From positions 662,501 to 726,500 of the forward strand of contig CM065879.1 in assembly GCA_033439255.1 (NCBI GenBank): a stretch of 64,000 nucleotides of DNA, in the 5' to 3' direction. The position numbers were made by a program, and so were the translations under genes. This DNA is from Hericium rajendrae (lineage: Eukaryota; Basidiomycota; Agaricomycetes; Russulales; Hericiaceae). The notes beneath the pieces were generated by a model that saw nothing but the letters and a program-made list of their open reading frames with translations, did no database searches and was not told the DNA's origin. Shown here one piece after another: positions 11,037-21,047 of the stretch (positions are counted from its first letter, which is position 1; every line of letters begins with the position of its first letter).

Positions 11037-12219
11037 TTAGGTACTCCCTGACGCAGCCGCAATGATGTTGGGTTGCTTGGCCAATGGCTCATCCGGGCTC
11101 GATTCATCTTCGGACTCAATATCTCGCTCGTCGGGCTCAAGTCGTCTGCTAGATCTACGCTTCCTGTACGGACCTCTCTTGCCTATCAGGAAGGGATAAG
11201 ATTAGACCTGGAATAAGTGCATAGCAGCTCATGATATACGCACGTTTAGGAGGGGCATTGCCGGGTCGCCCTGTTGGAAAGCTGAGAAAGCTAGTGCGGT
11301 GGAGCTCGACAGCATCAGCCAGACGTCGCTTGGACGAAGAGATCGCCGTAGCACGATCTGAATCTGAAGGAAAACTCAGCGAACGATAATCGAATTCGAG
11401 GTCATGGGCACGAACAGGGAAGACTCGCAGGGCCATATATTGCTTCCAAGCGTTGTTGTGCATTTTTAATGGCTCTACAATCGACGCGAACGGGATGAAC
11501 AAAACATAAATAGGATATAGGACATGTACTAACTTGTCGTTCATAAGACCCGAAGCACTGATCACGTCGAGTATATTTTCCCATCCAATCGGCTTCAACC
11601 TATTGCGCATGCTATCCTCCACGAGAGGCGTATGGAGTGCGATGGCAGACAATAAATGCTCAAGGCGAAGAGACGACGCATCCGTGATCGCCTTCAACGC
11701 GACTGGTGGTAAGGAGTCCTCTGGTTCGACGTCGCGATCTAACGGTCGAGAAACGCTCCGCGATGATAGTTCGTCAGACACAGACAAAACCGGAGCTTCT
11801 GGAGATGAAGGTACAGGAGAGTCGGCATACAGGCTCCGTGCCTGCTCAACATGTAGCCTGATCTCGTCCTCAAAGCTCCATTCTGGCACATGCACATCAC
11901 CGGCCAGAAGCGGCCATCTCGTCCAAGTATCGCGTTCAGGCTTCGCAGGTCCTTTCTCCTCGCCACGTTCATGGCTTGCTATGCTCGGAGAGGGCTCCGA
12001 AGAGCGCGTCGCAGCGTCAATTGCTGGTACCTCAGACACCGCCCGTTCATTCTCGACTGGCTCGTCGGCGACGTTGGATGCAGAGGCGCGAAAGTTGGTA
12101 GTTGTGAGATGGGGCACCACATCCAGAGTCTTGGTCGTCCGCAGGGCGCGAAGGAGAGAGGCGTAGTCGGAGAGCTCGGAATGCAGCGCAGTGGGAACAC
12201 GCTTTCGTTTCTTGCTCAT
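11037..12219 (-). CDS. Conserved-looking hypothetical nuclear protein
   Basis: Two exons, 12219-11244 and 11182-11037, joined by a 61-nt GTGCGT..TAG intron in phase 1; 373 aa. It opens MSKKRKRVPTALHSELSDYA with a strong basic nuclear signal, has a Ser/Glu-rich middle, and a hydrophobic-patterned region around residues 200-270 (LRLEHLLSAIALHTPLVED, IGWENILDVISASGL). After the intron comes a second basic cluster (KRKRGPYRKRRSSRR) followed by an acidic tail. A chromatin or nucleolar role would fit, but I do not recognise the family. A 59-nt GT..AG segment inside exon 1 (about 11470-11530) was considered as an intron but would break the good downstream frame, so it is kept as coding. Convergent with the hydrolase gene. 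Confidence 0.7.
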
Positions 12220-13037
12220 CGTGGGCGGCGACGTCTAAAATGCTGACGAAATGCGAATTTCGCGTCGTGTGCCAGGCGCGTCTGTGGCGTGGGAGAATAG
12301 CTTATGCAAGCTACTGTACAGTTGCAACGCGCCTCATTACGCCACAGCCAAAGCCACCGACGGACCGCAGCACTCTCCGTATCACACCATGTATGTAGCC
12401 CCGTCCTCCAGTTGTGTTGTGCTGCTGATCTGAGTTATCTTCAGCATGAGAGAGAAGTGGAAGAAAAAGAGATCCCGCAGGCTCAGGCGCAAACGCCGAA
12501 AGATGAGGGCTCGTTCCAGTATGTTATCGTCTTGTGTATGCCAGTCCAGTTCTAACGCTTCTTTCCAGAATAAATGTCCGTAGGGCTGCCGAGTTTGCGT
12601 CATAGCTCGTCTTCACAATATGCGAGCTCGCTCGTGCTTGCTTGACGGCTAATGTCGCATGGCGCCTCGCTCGTGGAGGTCGCGCTCTCTCCAACCATCA
12701 AGCCGCGTTGGGGTGGTCTTCCAGGTCATTAAGCTACAATGCAATGTTGTATGAGATGAACCAAATGTTACATTGTATCCATGTTCTTTGCCATGGTGGC
12801 AAAAGTCAGATATCGGCGCCGCAGCGAAAAGCCTATTGTCGGTGCGTCCCATGACGTTGCACTGCACAGCATCGTCAGCTCTTCGCAAGGGTGAATGATG
12901 CACGTGGGGAGAGGCAGGTGTAGGTCATATCGATCACTGTCAGATCCGAGATTCACATGGGTCTTCTCGTCGCTCATTAGACGGCAGCGCTATGTACGTC
13001 TTTATTCAGATGTGTACCATGCTTTCGCCGCGTGGTG
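12220..13037. other. Intergenic, former upstream region of F-box B
   Basis: No gene recognised. Before the LINE inserted at 13038 this stretch ran straight into the sequence now at 38355, so it is the original upstream (promoter) side of F-box gene B. No strong promoter motif identified. Confidence 0.5.
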
Positions 13038-13051
13038 CAAGCATTCCTTTA
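13038..13051. repeat. Target-site duplication, LINE 3' side
   Basis: CAAGCATTCCTTTA, identical to 38341-38354, lies directly next to the eight T (minus-strand A) that end the LINE. This is the expected product of target-primed reverse transcription. Confidence 0.93.
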
Positions 13052-13252
13052 TTTTTTTTGGACAAGCGATGTATTTAGATAGCAGCTATGTCATACATGG
13101 GGAATCGTAACTAATCACGACGCCACTGTCGACTCGAGCTCTACCTAAACCGCTTCAAGCGTCCCACTCTGCAGGCAAAGGGGACGATCCGAGGAAAAAT
13201 GCGCAGTCGCACACCCAGCACGTACTGGGTAGTGTGGGGCTGCAGGTGCTAC

Positions 13253-16200
13253 TCAGGGCTGTGGTGAGACAACCCCGGGGTACCTGACACCCACTAAAAC
13301 CTCAAGATTGGTATGCCAGTTTCCTAGCGGTTGAATGAGTAGGGGGTTCCAGGTAGATCGAACAAGGCTGGTTATCCGCGTTTTTCGTGAGATGCGGCAG
13401 GCAGCGACACGGTCAGTGGTGAAACGGTCGTTGATGGCACGTTTCCATCGCGTCTCAATTTCTTGAGGCGTGTGCGTTCGGTCACGCACGACGCGCTCAC
13501 ATCGTATCACCCAGATGAGATAGGCGGCTTCGGAAACAAGGATACGCAAGAGGCGGGAAGCGCCCCGGTCGGGCTTCGGAGTAGGGGAAGCAGGCGGACC
13601 GTTAATGGCAGCACGCGACCCTGGGGAAGAGGGCCAGTGGATGCGGTCCTGCGGGGCACGAGTTGGGACACAAAGGAGCCCGACTGTGAGGATGAGGCCG
13701 AAATTGATGTCGGGCCAGGTGTCATCGCCGTGAGGCCACAAGCTCTTTGCCAAACCCCAGATCTGTTTGACGACGGGGGAAGAGCATTCGGTAAGGATGT
13801 GGGACATGGAGTCGATCTCGTCGCCACACACGGAGCAATGCGCCCAGTTAGCGTACGCCGGTATCTTGAGCCAGAATTCTCCCACTTTATACATGCGGTG
13901 CATGATGCGAAATAGGAATTGCCGTATTTCACGCCGGATGTCAGCATGGCGGCACCCACGCCAGATGGAAGCGTGTGTTTCGAGGAAGCCGCTATATTCT
14001 TCAAGAGCTGCTTGCGCGATACCAATATTGAGCTCCGTGCCCTGCCGGGAGACTGTCGGAGCAAGAATTCGTATGCCACCATAGGCAGTATTCAAGGTGA
14101 GGGTAGACAGTTTCGCTCCTTGGAGGTGAAAGTTGTGTGGGATGGAGAGGTCCAAGTCATCCTCATCCAGCTTCTCGGCGCTGAGTTTGGCCTGCAGGTC
14201 AGCGTGATCATTCCCCATCTCGCCATTATGACCCTTAACCCATTGGAAGCGTGTTTCAGCGGAGCGGCGTCGGAGATGGTACGCAGCAGCCCTGAAGAAT
14301 TCGGAGTTGGCTATCGCAATCCAGCCTTGGTCTTCCCAGGACGGGAGATGCTTGGTGAGACCCTCAATCACATATCTGGAATCTGTTTTTATGGTGATCG
14401 GGGCAAAGTTCGGGGCATCCTGGAGGGCAACGATTACGGCGGCAATTTCCCCTACCTGGTTTGATTGTAGGGGGCCCGGGATGCGGATCGCTTTGTTCAT
14501 CGGGTGATCCGGTGCTACCCAGATCCCAGCACCACAACGAGCATTCGCTTTGCCATTGTGGAGACACGAGCCATCGGTATAGACCGTGACATGCTCGTGG
14601 GCAAGGTTCAGCCCACCTTGCGGCGCCGTTAGACGCGTGGGCGGGGGGAGAAAGGCGATTGCCTCATCCGTGAAGACACGGAAACACTCGGCCAGTGATC
14701 CTTTACTGGCGACGGTGGGGTCGAAAAGGATAGCGCCATCACTGGCGCGGGCTTGGTCGTTAAGTGCGCGGCGCCGTTGGGTTAGGGAGAGGCCATCTGG
14801 AGGGGGGGTTTCAGAAGGCAGAAACTTCGGTGTTAGCTTCAGAATGATCTTCTGGGCCTCTTTGGCACATTTGTTGGGGTTTACACACCCGTTAGAACGG
14901 TCCGTCACACATGCTTGGCATCTGCAGCGTTTGTTATTCTTGTGGGGCGGGACAGCGGTCGGGGTGGTGAGTCGTTGGCTTGCGCGGACGAGGTCAGCAA
15001 CTTTCATGACTCTATGATGTGCCTGGAGGCACTTCGCTCTTCGACCAAGTCGGTGTGGCGCTGCGCCGATGTGGTACCATGCAGGGAGCTGATGTTTTAA
15101 TCCCCTAGTTAGTTTAAGGGCGGCAAAATTAGTATTATACTTCTTTGCAGTACGTAGCATTGTAGTGACGTCGCGGGGGAGGTGCGCACTCCGTTTGCCC
15201 TGTAGCGGCACTTTCCATGTCTGGAGGAAGGTATTCATAGCAGCCAGGCCGGTGACAGCGTTCGGGGCAAGTTTGTTGAGTAGGACATCGGTCACGAAGG
15301 CCCAGGTCGGGCGTGAGGGGCTAAGGTCAAGATAAGACTTGAGCCAGACAAGATTGAGGGCTTCGTTACGTGCGCGGATGTCAAGGAGACATGTGCCGCC
15401 CTCAGAGCACGGTTTGTAAAGATGCTCCAGCGCCATAGGCGGATGGGCAGCACCATCCCATATGAAGTCTTTGATGATCTTGATGATACTGTCTTCAATG
15501 CGTTTTGGCATGCCCTGGACGCGGGCGAGGTAGTGCGTCATGCCCCCCACAAGGAGCTGTACTAGTAGGCTCTTACCGTAGATGGTGGGGTTACCCAATT
15601 GCCAGCGCGCCAGGGTGCTGCGTAATTTGTCAAGGATTGTCGCCCATGGCGTGGCGTCGTCACCTTTTATGCCAATCCATGCTCCTAAGTAGTGAATGAG
15701 GTCGTCATCTCCAGCAATGCGTTCACCATTGCTGAGTATGACAGTGTCGTCTGGGTGGATTTTCCTAGTCGTACGAAGGCGGTCGCGGTGTTCTTGGGAG
15801 CCAATAGGGAGAAATTCCGTCTTGTTAATATTGAACTTGGCACCGGACGCCGCGCACCAGGATGTTAGGACCTTGAGAACGTCGTCATATCGATCAGTCG
15901 AGCTCAGATAGAGTGCTGTATCATCAGCAAAGAGGCGAACTAGGACTTTCTTTGCGGTGCCAGGGATAGCATACCCCATGAGATCCGGCGAGGCGCGCAG
16001 CATGCACGCCAGCGGTTCGATAGTGAGGTCAAATAACAGGCAAGACAGCGGGTCACCCTGTCGGACACCCCGAGTGACTTTATAGGGCTGGCTAAAGTGT
16101 CCATTTATCGCGACTTTCGTCTGTGCATGTTCGTATAGGGAGCGTACGGTTCGTACGAAACGCGCCGGCAGGCGGTATTGCTCCAGTACTTTCCATAAGT

Positions 16201-18475
16201 AGTCGTGCTCTACTTTATCATACGCTTTTTCCTGGTCAAGCGCAACAATTACGCCGTTTTCCTCGGTCGCCTCTGCAAAGGAAATCATGGTTTTTGCGAG
16301 GCGGGTCTGGTCAAAGATAGAGCGGCCCGGGATGAAGCCAGCTTGATCGTCGTCTATCATGGACGGGACAAAGCTCACAAGCTGAACTGCGAGGGCTTTT
16401 GTGAAAATCTTGTAGTCAGTATTGAGCAGGGTGATCGGGCGGTAGTTGGCGATCTCAGATTTATCATTCTTCTTGTAGATCGGGCACATCCAGCCGGCAC
16501 TGAAGGTCGAGCCGGGGATGAGTCCATGTGTCTGGATGTCACAGAAGACAGCAGTGAGGGCCGCAATGACGTCAAAGGACAGCTTGTCATCATTCCGTGC
16601 TTGTTTGGCTGCGTGAAGGTCAGCCAGTTTCTTCCAAAGCTCATAAGGTAGGCCATCAAGGCCAGTTGCAGTCCCATTCCTCGCAGATTTAAGGGCAGTG
16701 GTCACATCCATTTCCGTGAGCTCACTAGAGAGAGGGGAGGGATGGTCTGGGGGGAGGCGCTGACCTTCCGGTATCGAGTCGAGGACATCGCGCGTGTTTT
16801 GCACCGAAGCAGCCAAGGAATGAGTTGGATCGCGCCCTTGTTCTTGCAGTTCGTCGTGGTAGGATCCCGCCAATGTGGCCATGTGGCCAGAGTGAGATTC
16901 ATAGGTAGGAGGATCAGAGCCTGGTATCCGGAGCCGTTTGATGAGGTCGTGGGGTTTGGTGTCGCAGTTCACCTTGAACCAGTATTTATTTACATTTTCA
17001 CCTTTGACACTCCATCGGGCCTTCGCAACTTGGCGCGCAGACTTACATTGCTTCTTTTCTAGGTGCGCAATTTCATTGTTAAGAAGGGCTTCTGATCGTC
17101 TCGCGTCGTCATTGGTGTCAAAGGTGGGGAGGGCGTGGAGGCGGGCCGCATCTTCCTTGAGTTGCTTGAGGCGGGTCTGGATTTTGCCAGTGGTGGACCT
17201 GGCATATTTGCGAAGTGATTGTGCTAGGCCGGTTTTGTAGGCCATCCAGGCCAGCTGGGCATTCTGTGTATCGGTTCGTTGGGCTGGGAGGAGATGGAGG
17301 GTGTTCTGAAGTTTGAGGCCGTGCTCAAGTGCGATGGCATGGAGGCAGCGGTCGTCGACCAGGTACAGCGGGAGCGTCCATCGACCTTTACCTACTAGGG
17401 GCGCCGTAGAGGGCGCGTATCTGACACAGACCATGCTATGGTCGGAGTACGTGGACACCAGCTCGTGATCCCATTCGAAAACGTCGTCCGCAGTCGACAA
17501 CGATGTGTATATCCTATCAAGGCGGGACTGTGAGGGGATGTCCGAGTTTGTGGAACGGTACGTGAACACACGCTCACTGGGGAACGTGTGTCGCCAGGTG
17601 TCTTGAAGGTTGAGGCCCGTGCGGAAGGCAGTGAGTGCATCAGTCGGGCCCCTTCGGTCACGCCGGGCAGGAGCACGATCAATAGGATCTTCGACGAGAT
17701 TAAAGTCGCCTAACATAAAATCTAGGTTGAGGAGGCCAGACGCTCCCCAGGCAGTTTGCAGGTGCACCCAGAATGCGGGCTGGTCAGATTGAGAGTGGGG
17801 TGCGTACACATTTAAGATGGTGATCACATTACCGCCATGCCAGGTGATCCGCAGGGCGGCTGCTCGTCCGGGGATTAACTCATGGAAGGTGTAGTTATCT
17901 GTGGGGAGGATATTCTTGTTGAGAACAAAGGTGACGCCGGCGGAGGAGCCCGGTCTGTCGGGGTCACTGGAGTTAAGGACAACGAGGCTACGCGAAAAGA
18001 GGCGCTCGACAGATTGGAGGTTAGTATCGTTGAGGTGTGTTTCCTGAAGGGCCGCTATGGCTATATGTTTAGTGCGGATGGCACAGGTAATGTCAGTCCA
18101 TTTGGACAAGGCACCGCTGTTTTGGTCGGCGATGTTTTTGAAGCCATTAACGTTGTGAGTGGCGATTCGAATATTCGCTCGCGATCGCAGTCGTGTGTTA
18201 CGATTGTGCCTAGGTAAGGCGGTCCATGATGGGATATTTTGTCGTGCTGCCGGAGCAGCTCTGCCACCGGGCTCCCCGACTCCATCCTGCAGAGGTCCCT
18301 CGGCGGTTGAAGGGGTGCCTCCTCTGGGGACGGGGAGGCGCGAACCAACAGATGACAAGGAACCAGACGGGGAAGGGGGTGTAGGATTGGAAGAGCTCGC
18401 AGTCGGCTTCCTGACTCCGCGTACGACTATAGATGGGCAGGGATAGACTACAATCCGTCTATCAGGGACGGACAC
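13253..18475 (-). CDS. LINE ORF2: endonuclease, reverse transcriptase, RNase H
   Basis: 1,740 aa, uninterrupted. A Pro/Ser-rich leader (1-100) is followed by an APE-type endonuclease (about 103-345): ATHNVNGFKN, LQETHLND, GDFNLVEDP and SDHSMV keep the Asn, Glu, Asp and His active-site residues. Reverse transcriptase (about 615-900): YRPITLLNTDYK, QAGFIPGRS, ALDQEKAYDKVEHDYLW, VRQGDPLSCLLFDL and the catalytic FADD near residue 848. RNase H (about 1290-1420): VYTDGSCLHNGKANARCGAG, GEIAAVIVAL, IKTDSRYVIEGL and GNDHADLQAK, the D-E-D-D set. A zinc-finger-like CSVCGDEIDSMSHILTEC follows near 1543. All key residues are present, so the enzyme could be functional. It would nick DNA and copy its own RNA at the nick. 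Confidence 0.95.
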   Translation of the reverse strand: MSVPDRRIVVYPCPSIVVRGVRKPTASSSNPTPPSPSGSLSSVGSRLPVPRGGTPSTAEGPLQDGVGEPGGRAAPAARQNIPSWTALPRHNRNTRLRSRANIRIATHNVNGFKNIADQNSGALSKWTDITCAIRTKHIAIAALQETHLNDTNLQSVERLFSRSLVVLNSSDPDRPGSSAGVTFVLNKNILPTDNYTFHELIPGRAAALRITWHGGNVITILNVYAPHSQSDQPAFWVHLQTAWGASGLLNLDFMLGDFNLVEDPIDRAPARRDRRGPTDALTAFRTGLNLQDTWRHTFPSERVFTYRSTNSDIPSQSRLDRIYTSLSTADDVFEWDHELVSTYSDHSMVCVRYAPSTAPLVGKGRWTLPLYLVDDRCLHAIALEHGLKLQNTLHLLPAQRTDTQNAQLAWMAYKTGLAQSLRKYARSTTGKIQTRLKQLKEDAARLHALPTFDTNDDARRSEALLNNEIAHLEKKQCKSARQVAKARWSVKGENVNKYWFKVNCDTKPHDLIKRLRIPGSDPPTYESHSGHMATLAGSYHDELQEQGRDPTHSLAASVQNTRDVLDSIPEGQRLPPDHPSPLSSELTEMDVTTALKSARNGTATGLDGLPYELWKKLADLHAAKQARNDDKLSFDVIAALTAVFCDIQTHGLIPGSTFSAGWMCPIYKKNDKSEIANYRPITLLNTDYKIFTKALAVQLVSFVPSMIDDDQAGFIPGRSIFDQTRLAKTMISFAEATEENGVIVALDQEKAYDKVEHDYLWKVLEQYRLPARFVRTVRSLYEHAQTKVAINGHFSQPYKVTRGVRQGDPLSCLLFDLTIEPLACMLRASPDLMGYAIPGTAKKVLVRLFADDTALYLSSTDRYDDVLKVLTSWCAASGAKFNINKTEFLPIGSQEHRDRLRTTRKIHPDDTVILSNGERIAGDDDLIHYLGAWIGIKGDDATPWATILDKLRSTLARWQLGNPTIYGKSLLVQLLVGGMTHYLARVQGMPKRIEDSIIKIIKDFIWDGAAHPPMALEHLYKPCSEGGTCLLDIRARNEALNLVWLKSYLDLSPSRPTWAFVTDVLLNKLAPNAVTGLAAMNTFLQTWKVPLQGKRSAHLPRDVTTMLRTAKKYNTNFAALKLTRGLKHQLPAWYHIGAAPHRLGRRAKCLQAHHRVMKVADLVRASQRLTTPTAVPPHKNNKRCRCQACVTDRSNGCVNPNKCAKEAQKIILKLTPKFLPSETPPPDGLSLTQRRRALNDQARASDGAILFDPTVASKGSLAECFRVFTDEAIAFLPPPTRLTAPQGGLNLAHEHVTVYTDGSCLHNGKANARCGAGIWVAPDHPMNKAIRIPGPLQSNQVGEIAAVIVALQDAPNFAPITIKTDSRYVIEGLTKHLPSWEDQGWIAIANSEFFRAAAYHLRRRSAETRFQWVKGHNGEMGNDHADLQAKLSAEKLDEDDLDLSIPHNFHLQGAKLSTLTLNTAYGGIRILAPTVSRQGTELNIGIAQAALEEYSGFLETHASIWRGCRHADIRREIRQFLFRIMHRMYKVGEFWLKIPAYANWAHCSVCGDEIDSMSHILTECSSPVVKQIWGLAKSLWPHGDDTWPDINFGLILTVGLLCVPTRAPQDRIHWPSSPGSRAAINGPPASPTPKPDRGASRLLRILVSEAAYLIWVIRCERVVRDRTHTPQEIETRWKRAINDRFTTDRVAACRISRKTRITSLVRSTWNPLLIQPLGNWHTNLEVLVGVRYPGVVSPQP

Positions 18476-19027
18476 ATGTCTAGAAGATGGCGGGGTCAGC
18501 GCTCGGGCACGTCAGTCGCAGTCATCTAGACTTCAGCCTCTTGGCACGGCTAGTCCGTGGCCTAAATAGGCCTCCGTTGGCTCTTTGCCAGGCGTCGAGT
18601 ATCCATATGCTTTCCTGTCCCGTATACGGTCAGTATATGTGGGCACATGGAGAGTTTAGCAAGTGGCCGACACTTCCTCGCACAGGTCGGCTTAGTGTTC
18701 CCGCTACGTGGCCCGAGCCACGGAGAGGGACTTGATTCAGGGGCGTGGGTAGAGAGGATGGGGGGACATTAGTTTGATTCAGCAAGCAGTCATCGATACA
18801 CAAAGGTCTAGCTAGGGTGCCGGCTGGCTACGGCAAATAAGGATTTTCATGTGAATGGGGGTCAACGAACTTAAGAGTGGTGGTCAACAAACATAGGAGT
18901 GGTGGTTAACAAGCGTACGAAAGGTCATTACTAAGGGTTGTGTGGATTCGGCGATTAGAGCATGGAATTTCGGGACATGTACATGGCACGAAGTGCGGGC
19001 CTTGCACTTGTGCTGGGCGCGAGCAGC

Positions 19028-19348
19028 TCAGAAGAGGCGGTCACGTCCGCGGAAGCGGTCATCGCAGGGCGCGTTGCGGTCGTCGCGGCTGGAGCAATGG
19101 GGACGGTCGTCACGGTTGTAGCGGTCATCACGGTTATAGCGGTCATCACGGTTGTAGCGGTTGTCGTGGCCAGGCCGGTTTGCACGCTGGTCTCGGCTGC
19201 TGGAGGTGTCGGCGGGGTAGTCGCGAAGAGGGCCCCGCCAGCCGGGGGTGCTAGGAAAAGGGCACATGCCTCGGGGGTGGTCAGCACCATGGCAGAGCGT
19301 GCACAGCATCGGCTTGAGGACAACACCAGTACCATGTCGAGTGGACGT
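19028..19348 (-). CDS. LINE ORF1, 3' portion (zinc knuckle)
   Basis: Continuation of ORF1 on the far side of the nested LTR element. It carries a perfect CCHC zinc knuckle (CTLCHGADHPRGMC, spacing 2-4-4), then a tandem RYNRDD repeat and a basic end. The frame at 19348 (TSTRHGTG) is the same as the frame leaving 34739. ORF1 proteins of this class bind the LINE RNA. The stop is at 19028 and ORF2 begins about 550 nt further on. Confidence 0.8.
   Translation of the reverse strand, partial: TSTRHGTGVVLKPMLCTLCHGADHPRGMCPFPSTPGWRGPLRDYPADTSSSRDQRANRPGHDNRYNRDDRYNRDDRYNRDDRPHCSSRDDRNAPCDDRFRGRDRLF
19085..19171. repeat. ~18-21-bp coding tandem repeat in LINE ORF1
   Basis: Units of GGTCATCACGGTTGTAGC type on plus, repeated about four times, encode RYNRDD repeats on the minus strand directly after the zinc knuckle. 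Confidence 0.7.
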
Positions 19349-19448
19349 TGTCGCGCTTGCAACATGTTTCGAGCATTAACATGAAGAAAAGGGTGGCGCA
19401 TCACTCATTTCGCTTATAAGATGAGAAGAAGCAACGTCATATAAGAAT

Positions 19449-20807
19449 TTGCCAACCTGCATCAAAAGCATCCCACAAACACGCTGCACTCTCTCTAAAA
19501 GCCCCCATTCACGCTCCCTCTTGACTCCGCCCTTCATGCTCCAACGCATCATGGCCTGGTTCGATTCTCTTCTTAATCCTGCTCCCGAACTTCGCCGGCC
19601 TGCTCCCACCGAGAATCTCCCTCCTCTCTTCCTAGCAGTCCATCATGATTCCCTGCGAAGCGTCACTACCGAGAGACTCAATTTTTACCTCGGAGGGAAT
19701 CTCATCACCGCCAACCCCAGATACCGTCTAACGGTTCTCGACGGGCCAGAGCCACCTGACCCTCGACGAATTCTTGAAGGTATGCAGGACATTGCCGACC
19801 AGATATCCATCGCTGCACGTCGTCAGGAGCATGAGATCGAGACCGAACTCGTCTTCGATGACCGTTCCTTTGTAACGTTGACTGATACGGATGTAGGGGA
19901 CCTCCGACTGGAGGTAGAAAGGCATGAGAATGATGACATCCCCAGCATCATGGCCACTGCATTCTCTGCCACGCTCTCTGCTGCCCAATTCCCTCCTTCC
20001 ATTCCGGCCGCTCCGAGCGCTCCCACGTTAGCTCCACCCCCGCCTATGCCAACACTTCCTGAGATCAGTACCGACCCGATGTTCCATGCCCCCGGTATCA
20101 TCACCATTATTCCCGAAGGGCCCTTCGGCCACGTCTATGCTCGACAGTTCCATCAGTGCACCGGCTACGTCTGGGCCCCCTCCTCTGTTGATCTCCCTTT
20201 TAACTTCATGACCGTCCGGCTCATCACCGGAAACCTGCACTTCCCCTGGATCTCAGTCGTTAAGCCAATGATGCCCATTCGTAAAGGCCAGTTCATCTTG
20301 TTGATCTCGGACATCGAAGGATCCTGCGCCTATGGCGCTATCAAGGAACTCCTCTCAGTGACGGATACCTGGGCCGTTTGGAGAGTAAGACGTATGAAGG
20401 TTGTGGACGATCTCGGGCCTGATTGGGGGGAGGAGCCGGCCAGCCCTGATCCCGATTCCACTTATGGATCTGGGTGTATCACCATGGTTGTGCCACGTCA
20501 TTGGTGCATCGGAGAAGGAAGAGAGAGGCAGAGGCTTACCAGAGATGGGGGAGAGGCAAAGGATCGGCTCAAGCCTTACGATCCACTGGACCTTTTCCAC
20601 TGCGTATACGAGGCCTCCACATATGCGACATCCTACAGCGGCCACTGCGAGCCTGCAGTCTTTGACCACATGCGCAAGGCCTGCCAGATCAAGAAGATCG
20701 CCATCGAGGCTGGAACCGCGAGGATGGATGTCGATGTAAAGGAGTGGGTTCGGAACGAGCCTCCTCGGGCTGAGTTTCATCCGACCATAGGAGACCCTTA
20801 TGCCTAA
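19449..20807 (+). CDS. ORF within 5' LTR (unknown protein)
   Basis: An open frame of 452 aa lying wholly in the U3 part of the LTR; the likeliest start is the internal MLQRIMAWFDSLL about 30 residues in. No recognised domain. It has a Pro-rich central segment (APPPPMPTLPEI), an acidic and aromatic C-terminal half (GYVWAPSSVDLPFNFMTVR, RKGQFILLISDIEG), and no signal peptide or membrane span. The two LTR copies differ at about seven sites inside the frame, mostly silent. No relative known to me; a retroelement accessory protein or a captured host gene are both possible. Confidence 0.6.
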   Translation: MPTCIKSIPQTRCTLSKSPHSRSLLTPPFMLQRIMAWFDSLLNPAPELRRPAPTENLPPLFLAVHHDSLRSVTTERLNFYLGGNLITANPRYRLTVLDGPEPPDPRRILEGMQDIADQISIAARRQEHEIETELVFDDRSFVTLTDTDVGDLRLEVERHENDDIPSIMATAFSATLSAAQFPPSIPAAPSAPTLAPPPPMPTLPEISTDPMFHAPGIITIIPEGPFGHVYARQFHQCTGYVWAPSSVDLPFNFMTVRLITGNLHFPWISVVKPMMPIRKGQFILLISDIEGSCAYGAIKELLSVTDTWAVWRVRRMKVVDDLGPDWGEEPASPDPDSTYGSGCITMVVPRHWCIGEGRERQRLTRDGGEAKDRLKPYDPLDLFHCVYEASTYATSYSGHCEPAVFDHMRKACQIKKIAIEAGTARMDVDVKEWVRNEPPRAEFHPTIGDPYA

Positions 20808-20911
20808 AAGGGACTGGTCATGTTCTTTGTCGTATGTTTCCTGCACTCTGTCTTCGTCATGATGCTACATCACCTATGTTCTCTCATTTTCCTTTTGATT
20901 TGTTTGGCCTC

Positions 20912-21047
20912 TGACTCATACATCTGAGCGTTGACTCATTATGACTCTTACCTTCGTTTGACTCTTCCTGACTCACTATCCTGACCGACTCATCTCCTAG
21001 TCACCTACTTCGACTCACCCTTACTATACATGACTAGGAATGACTCA
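20912..21047 (+). promoter_or_regulatory. TGACTCA cluster in LTR upstream of TATA
   Basis: Four exact TGACTCA heptamers (20912, 20932, 20969, 21041) plus several TGACTCT or GACTCA variants lie within ~140 bp, just upstream of the TATA-like box. TGACTCA is the binding site of Gcn4/AP-1 bZIP factors. The cluster is repeated in the 3' LTR (34075-34210). Confidence 0.6.

Noticed and set aside
11472-11530. 59-nt GT..AG intron inside the 11037-12219 gene
   Set aside because: Removing it shifts out of the long, well-behaved frame that leads correctly into exon 2, so it is kept as coding.
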